Below, one piece after another: positions 58,692-64,000 of a stretch of DNA of 64,000 bases. Location: the NCBI GenBank assembly GCA_027563935.2, contig CM050449.1:85033178-85097177 (forward strand), given 5' to 3'. Under the pieces are notes generated by a model. That model made no database searches and was not told the DNA's origin. It saw only the letters and a program-made list of their open reading frames with translations. Positions within the stretch are counted from its first letter, which is position 1; each line of letters starts with the position of its first letter. The position numbers and the translations under genes are program-made. The DNA is from Costus lasius. Its lineage: Eukaryota > Streptophyta > Magnoliopsida > Zingiberales > Costaceae.

Positions 58692-59615
58692 CTACATATT
58701 TGTACAAATATGAGCTCCACATGCGGTATCCAATACCCATGACATAGAAGTAGAAAGATTGACTTCTGTAACATAGATACCTGAGCTAGAAGTTAAGGCC
58801 AAGCCTTTCTTCTCCTCATTTTGAAGCTGCTTGCAGTCCCTTCTCCAGTGACCCTGCTCGCCACAGTGAAAACACCTCTGGTCCTTTGAATTCTTCGCCT
58901 TTTTCTTTAGTGCTTTGGTAGGACCTCTGGCACTGCTCTTAGCACGTGCCTTACCCTTCTTCTTTATCTTCTTGGTCACAGGGACCAAAAGAACAGAATT
59001 GGGTTTGGTCTTACCCATCTCTCGCTCGGCTGTTTGGAGCATATTCATCAATTCCTCCCGTGTGCACTCAATCCGGTTCATGTTGAACTTAATGATAAAC
59101 GGACTGAAGCTAGGGGGCAAGGAATGCAGAATAAGATCCACAACCAGCTCGTTGTCTATGGTGTGTCCCAGTCTCCTGAGATGATCCACGTTCCCAATGA
59201 GTTTGAGAACATGGGGTCTCACTGGTGCACCTTCAGACAACTTGCACCGAAAGACTGCTTTGGCGGTGTCAAATCTCTCAATTCTAGCCTGAGCCTCGAA
59301 CATCTGTTTCAGACGAGTAATCATCTGAAAAGCGTTCTGCTCCTCATATTGCACCTGCAGTTCAGGTGCCATATTGGCTAGCATAAGACATGCAACCTCC
59401 AAAGAGTCATCCTGATGCTTTCTATAAGCATCTCTGTCTGCCGTTCGGGCATTTGGCGGAGGAGCCGCAGGAAGAGGCTGTTCAAGGACATACAGCTTCT
59501 TCTCGAGCTTGAGGATTATCCTCAAGTTCCGATGCCAATACATAAAGTTAGTTCCAACTAACTTATCCTTATCAAGGAGTGATCGCAGTGTTAATCCACC
59601 AGTGTTCGTAGCCAT
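58692..59615 (-). pseudogene. Copia gag and protease start, copy 2
   Basis: As 25904-26827, with two residue differences. The same TAG lies inside the protease. Confidence 0.9.
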
Positions 59616-62543
59616 TGTTCTACAACACCCAAGAAGAACAGATTAGTACTACTTCGAATCATTTAAACTGGACTCATTTTAAATGATTACTGCTCTCACT
59701 ATTCTAAATTCGAATTGACAACCCACAAAGTCAATCGGGAAGTTTAAAACTTCCTAGTGAGATGGGATCTTTATTTCACATGAGGCTTCGCGTCCCACGA
59801 GGGTGGGATGAGATGCACAAAGTAACCCATGCTTCCTAAGGTGGGCGCGCCGGCCGGTTGCTCCAAGCAACTCCCCTTGTCGAGACGGTCTGGGCATTTC
59901 ATGTCCAGCGAGGGCTGGCTACAACATGAAACCTTTACCTCTCAACGATGCCTCTAGACTTTCACCATGTGCCCAGCACATGTGAACTTCTAGTCAAGTC
60001 CATTCCTAACCGTTATGCCCAGGGCCAACAAGTTTCCTTGCGAAGGCACGCCCAGGTTAAAACTGGACTGGGGAAACCATTGCCACCACGCACTTTCTAA
60101 AGATAAGTGGGTGTGTCCCACGAGGGTGGGAAATAATTCACAACTCCACTGATCGATAGCTTAGTGAGGGCTACGCATTAGAAGGCTACCAGACTTGATA
60201 TTTTAATTGAGGGTTTTTGTTTAAGGTCTCATCATCTCAGTTTTATCTTATGTCTATCATTACAGGCATACAATCCTATGGTGATAACATAACGGTAAAA
60301 CATTTCAGGCATGCTTCTGCAGATAATAATAAAAGCAGTAAAGAATGATGTGATCATATCCTATACAAGACATTGAACCAATCCATGCCATGAAATAGGT
60401 TCAACTCTTGTCCTAGAACTCAAGCCCCAAAAACTAGACCTAGCCTAGCCGACCTCTAGCTTGAACTTCAAGGTTGGCTCCAAGGTCCTTCTCTCATGGC
60501 TTAGCTCTCAAACCGTAGAGGAATACTTTCAAAGTTCCCATAGGTTCGGCCAATGCCATGGTCTTGCGCCACTAAGCAGGTTTGTGCCTCTTGCTTGTTG
60601 CATCACCATCCAAGGTATGCATTCACTAAGCTCCAAGTACATGCGCCACCCTAATCTTCTTCTTAGTCACAAGCAAAAAGAAAAGCGGCACGCAGGCCTC
60701 ACGAGGATACATCGCAGGCATGCAAAGGGGGGCTTGACTAATGATCACAACATCATGCACAATCAAGGTATTTACTCATGCAATTCTACATGCTCATGAA
60801 AAACATAAAATCTGAAATTTTACTTTTTCATAAAACTAGTCTCTTTTTCTCATCTTCTTCTCACAAATCTTTTGGTTTATTGCGGCTTATTTTTCATGAT
60901 GATTTCAGAGATCCTTTCGGCTGGCAATTTTGTCAGATCAAGAGACTTGGCCAGTCCGAAGACACAATGCCCGTCCTACTTGACAGAATTACATGCGCCT
61001 TTGATCTTTAAATCAAACAAGAAAAATAGTCCAAAATTCCAAAAGAGATTGAGAGGATGATAGAAACAAGAAACCTCAATTTTTCCTACTTAGAAAAATT
61101 GTTTGCCATGCATCATGCTATTTACGAAAATAGAGATATGGCATGTGAGCATGAAAGAAAAGCATAAAACATCGTTCGAGTCTTGCAAGTCACTCTGATA
61201 CCACTGTTGGGAAACCCCAGGGACATTTTACAATTTTCAGAGTCATGGACATACATTTTACGCAGCGGAAGAATGTCCCCGAAACAAGCCAGTCCCAAAA
61301 ACCCAGTGAAGATCGCAAGCAAGGGAGTCGACACGATGAGATAGGAAATACCTTAAGAGCAATGTAGAGCAATGCCAATGCAGGTGCCCAAGTGTGCGCC
61401 CTCTGCAGTCTCGCACACACGAATCTCTTGAGTTCTCTTCTTCCACGCCCGGTGCTAGCCTCGGGAAGAAGATCCAAACCTTAGTTCTCTTCTTCAATGC
61501 TCGCGCCACCTCCAAGGTAGAAGCGCCAATTGATGAAGAAGAGGGGAGAAGGGAGAATGCCGCCAAGCCTTTACTTCTCTTGCGCCAAAGGAGGAAGAAG
61601 GGAAGAAGCTTGCGGCTAGGGTTTGATGGAAGAGGATGGTTGCGCCAATGCCCCTTATTCTCGCCCTCTTGATGTGTTCACGCCTTCAAGGATTGATCAT
61701 CCACAAGAGGGGGCGACTAGGGTCACATTTATAGGGCAAGAGGCGGTTAGGGTAAGGGCTAGGATCATGACAAGTGTAGGGCTAGGATGAGGAGGTTTGA
61801 GACAAGGAAAGTCTCCAAGACATTTCCATAATTCTCATTCAACCATTCCTTTTGTGCCCCACGCCTTTCCTTGTGCGCCAAGGAATGCCATAGAGGCATG
61901 CATTCCATCCAAGGAAGAGAGGGGAGGCGCCCTTTACTTCCATAATGAAGCAAAGGCGCAACATGACCCCATTATGCCCCTAGGCGCTTAATGGTTCATG
62001 TTTCTCCCCATTATACCCTTTTAGCCTCTCATCTCTTCATGAGAACTTGTTATTGATCCTCATTGGATAATGAGCTAGCCCAAACTTCATCACATGCGTT
62101 GATTAAGCATTTGGATCCAATCCAATGCAACCCTAATCCAAATGTGACCAACCATGGTCAAATACGGGTCAACCTGCCAAAAATGAAGTTTGGCTCCAAT
62201 AACATTCTTCCATCTCATCAGGCCCATTGGCGCTGATGAAATCTCCTAATTAGATCCGAGTTATCCAATAACTCGATCATAAGGCTTCCCGATCAATACG
62301 AGAACTCGAGTATCAAGGTGTGCGACCCTGTAGGTCCCTCTGACGCTGGCAGTGCTGACCAGAGGTCATCACAAGCAGTGAGTGGCACCTAGCAGTGCAT
62401 CGCTGCTACCCAAGTCATTGGAATGGATATCGATATCGACATCCCCATCATCGCAACTAGGTACAGATGCATTACAGTCTCTTTGCCGAACTGATATCTG
62501 ATTGGACAAGTGTGTCACCACTTGCTTTCATCCAATCTCATGG

Positions 62544-63959
62544 GAGAGAGTGAGATATCTTATAGCAATGACAACAACATGTGCTCCATTTCCATCTCAT
62601 AGGTCTATCTCTCCAGGCCGCACCGCTCTACATATCATGAGCCCCTGCATATATATACAAATATTCACTCCACATATAGAATCCAATACCCATGATGTAG
62701 AAGTAGAAATATTGAAAAAACCTATGTTCCTTCACCCTTTTCATCTTCTTTTTTAGTGCTATGGTATCACCCATAGCATTGACCTTGGCACATGCCTTAC
62801 CTTTCTTCTTTCTCTTATTAGTCACAGGGACCATAAGAATAGAATGGGCTTTGGTCTTAACCATCTCCCGCTTGGTCGACTGGAGCATATTCAACAGTTC
62901 CTCCTTAGTGCATTCAATATGGTTCATGTTGAAATTTATAATAAAGGGATTGAAGGTAGAAGGAAAAGACTATAGAATAAGATTCGTGCCTAAGTCTTGG
63001 TCTATTAGGTGCCCAATCTTCGAAGATGATTCCAATACCCAATTATCTTGAGTACATGGGGTCCTACTAGAGAACCCTTAGTCAGTTCGCACTGAAAAGC
63101 CACTTTGGCGGTCTCATATCTCTCAGTTCTAGTTTATGCCTCGAACATCTTGTTCATATGTGTTATGATCTGAAACGCATTCTGCTCCTCATGCTACACC
63201 TGAAGTTCAAGTGACATAGTGTCCAACATAAGAGATGCCACCTCCAAAGACTCATCTTGATGATTTCGAAAAACATCTCTCTCATCCACATGGGCTGTAG
63301 ATAGTAGCGGTGAAGGAAGAGGCTGCTCTAGGACATATAACTTCTTCTTGTGCTTGAGAACAATCCTCAAGTTTTGATACCATTCCATGAAGTTGGTTCC
63401 TACCAACTTATCCTTCTCAAGGATAGATTGCAGCGTCAATTTGCTATACTTCGTAGCCATTTGATCTATATGATAAGCAGATTAGTTCTACTATCAAATC
63501 ATTTAATCTCGACTTATATTAAATGAATATGACTCCCACTAATTTTATTGAATTGACAGCCCTCTTAAGTCAATATCGGAAATGACAGAGATTTCCTAGT
63601 GAGTTGGTACCCTTATTTCACATGAGGCTTCACGTCCCACAAGGGTGGGATGAGGTTCACAAAGTGATTCATGCTTCGTAATGTGAGCACGCTAGCCAAT
63701 TGCGCTTGATAATTTCCCTTATTGGGATGGTTTAGATCTTCATGTCCAACGAGGGCTAGATACAGCACAAAGGTAAAACTTCTCAACGCTACCTCTAGAA
63801 TTTCATCATCTAGCCTAATCCACATATGAACAAACTACTCAAGCTTAACCTAACCGTTATGTGTAGGGCCAATGTGTTGTGAAGGTGCGCCCACGTTTTG
63901 AGTGGACTAGGGAAACAAATTGTCACACACGTCTTCTAAAGATAAGTGGGTGTGTCCCA
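62544..63959 (-). pseudogene. Old copia gag and leader remnant, copy 2
   Basis: Identical to 29756-31171. The window ends 41 bases later, inside the start of the diverged direct repeat. Confidence 0.85.
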
Positions 63960-64000
63960 TTGGATCGGTTACGAGCAGGAAGGATGTTTGTGTGTAAGCT

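Larger units (their letters stand above)
53725..62543 (-). mobile_element. Young Ty1/copia element, copy 2
   Basis: Same structure as 20937-29755. 3' LTR 53725-55673, polypurine tract 55674-55686, leader 59616-61191, primer site 61192-61203, truncated 5' LTR 61205-62543. Both nonsense codons are shared with copy 1, so they arose before the 32.8 kb duplication. Confidence 0.92.
32786..64000. repeat. Tandem 32.8 kb unit, copy 2 (cut by window end)
   Basis: Direct repeat of 1-31212. Differences are almost all single substitutions, roughly 100 by eye, none of which removes or restores a gene. The last 1.57 kb of the unit is not seen for this copy. The scattered differences show that this is not the same sequence read twice, but they do not separate a real tandem duplication from two alleles joined by the assembler. 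Confidence 0.95.

Overview
The window is plant nuclear DNA. The one intact host gene is a five-exon GDSL esterase/lipase with GT-AG introns, and nearly everything else recognisable is plant-type LTR retrotransposon (Tat/Athila-like Ty3, a chromovirus-like Ty3 fragment, and Ty1/copia of two ages). I cannot tell monocot from dicot.

Layout: the whole window is a direct tandem repeat with a period of about 32.79 kb. Copy 1 is 1-32785; copy 2 is 32786-64000 and is cut by the window end at unit position 31212. Because the periodicity holds from the first to the last base, neither outer boundary is visible and more copies may exist outside. Corresponding positions differ by +32785 up to a poly-A run near 6.75 kb, +32786 up to a poly-T run near 12.81 kb, and +32788 afterwards; the only net length changes are in those two homopolymers. 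I count roughly 100 substitutions by eye. None lie in unit positions 1-2366 or 28627-31212, and the density peaks near 8.4-10.8 kb.

Within each unit: (a) 1-4.4 kb, AT-rich flank with a hairpin array and no credible gene; (b) 4.39-6.15 kb, the GDSL gene with TATA box and poly(A) signal; (c) 6.15-8.43 kb, flank with more hairpin-type repeats; (d) 8.44-9.97 kb, a relict Tat-type LTR; (e) 10.81-20.68 kb, a minus-strand Tat/Athila-like element with broken gag, a protease fused in frame to the integrase C-terminus (RT, RNase H and integrase core deleted), and an inserted 5' LTR plus partial gag of a chromovirus-like Ty3 element; (f) 20.74-31.17 kb, an old degenerate copia element split by a younger, nearly complete copia element; (g) 31.17-32.79 kb, unassigned DNA with a decayed plus-strand coding frame.

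The layers can be ordered. The Tat LTR pair differs at about 40 sites in 760, the young copia LTR pair at about 28 in 1339, and the two tandem copies at a few per thousand. The 32.8 kb duplication is therefore the newest event, and it copied the GDSL gene together with all the transposon debris. All the elements carry inactivating lesions shared by both copies.

The most unusual structure is a family of hairpin arrays (stems of 7-10 bp, interiors of about 19-29 nt, repeated every 61-76 bp). It occurs at several separate places per unit, mainly in Tat-type LTRs. The stem sequences differ between units while base pairing is kept by paired changes.
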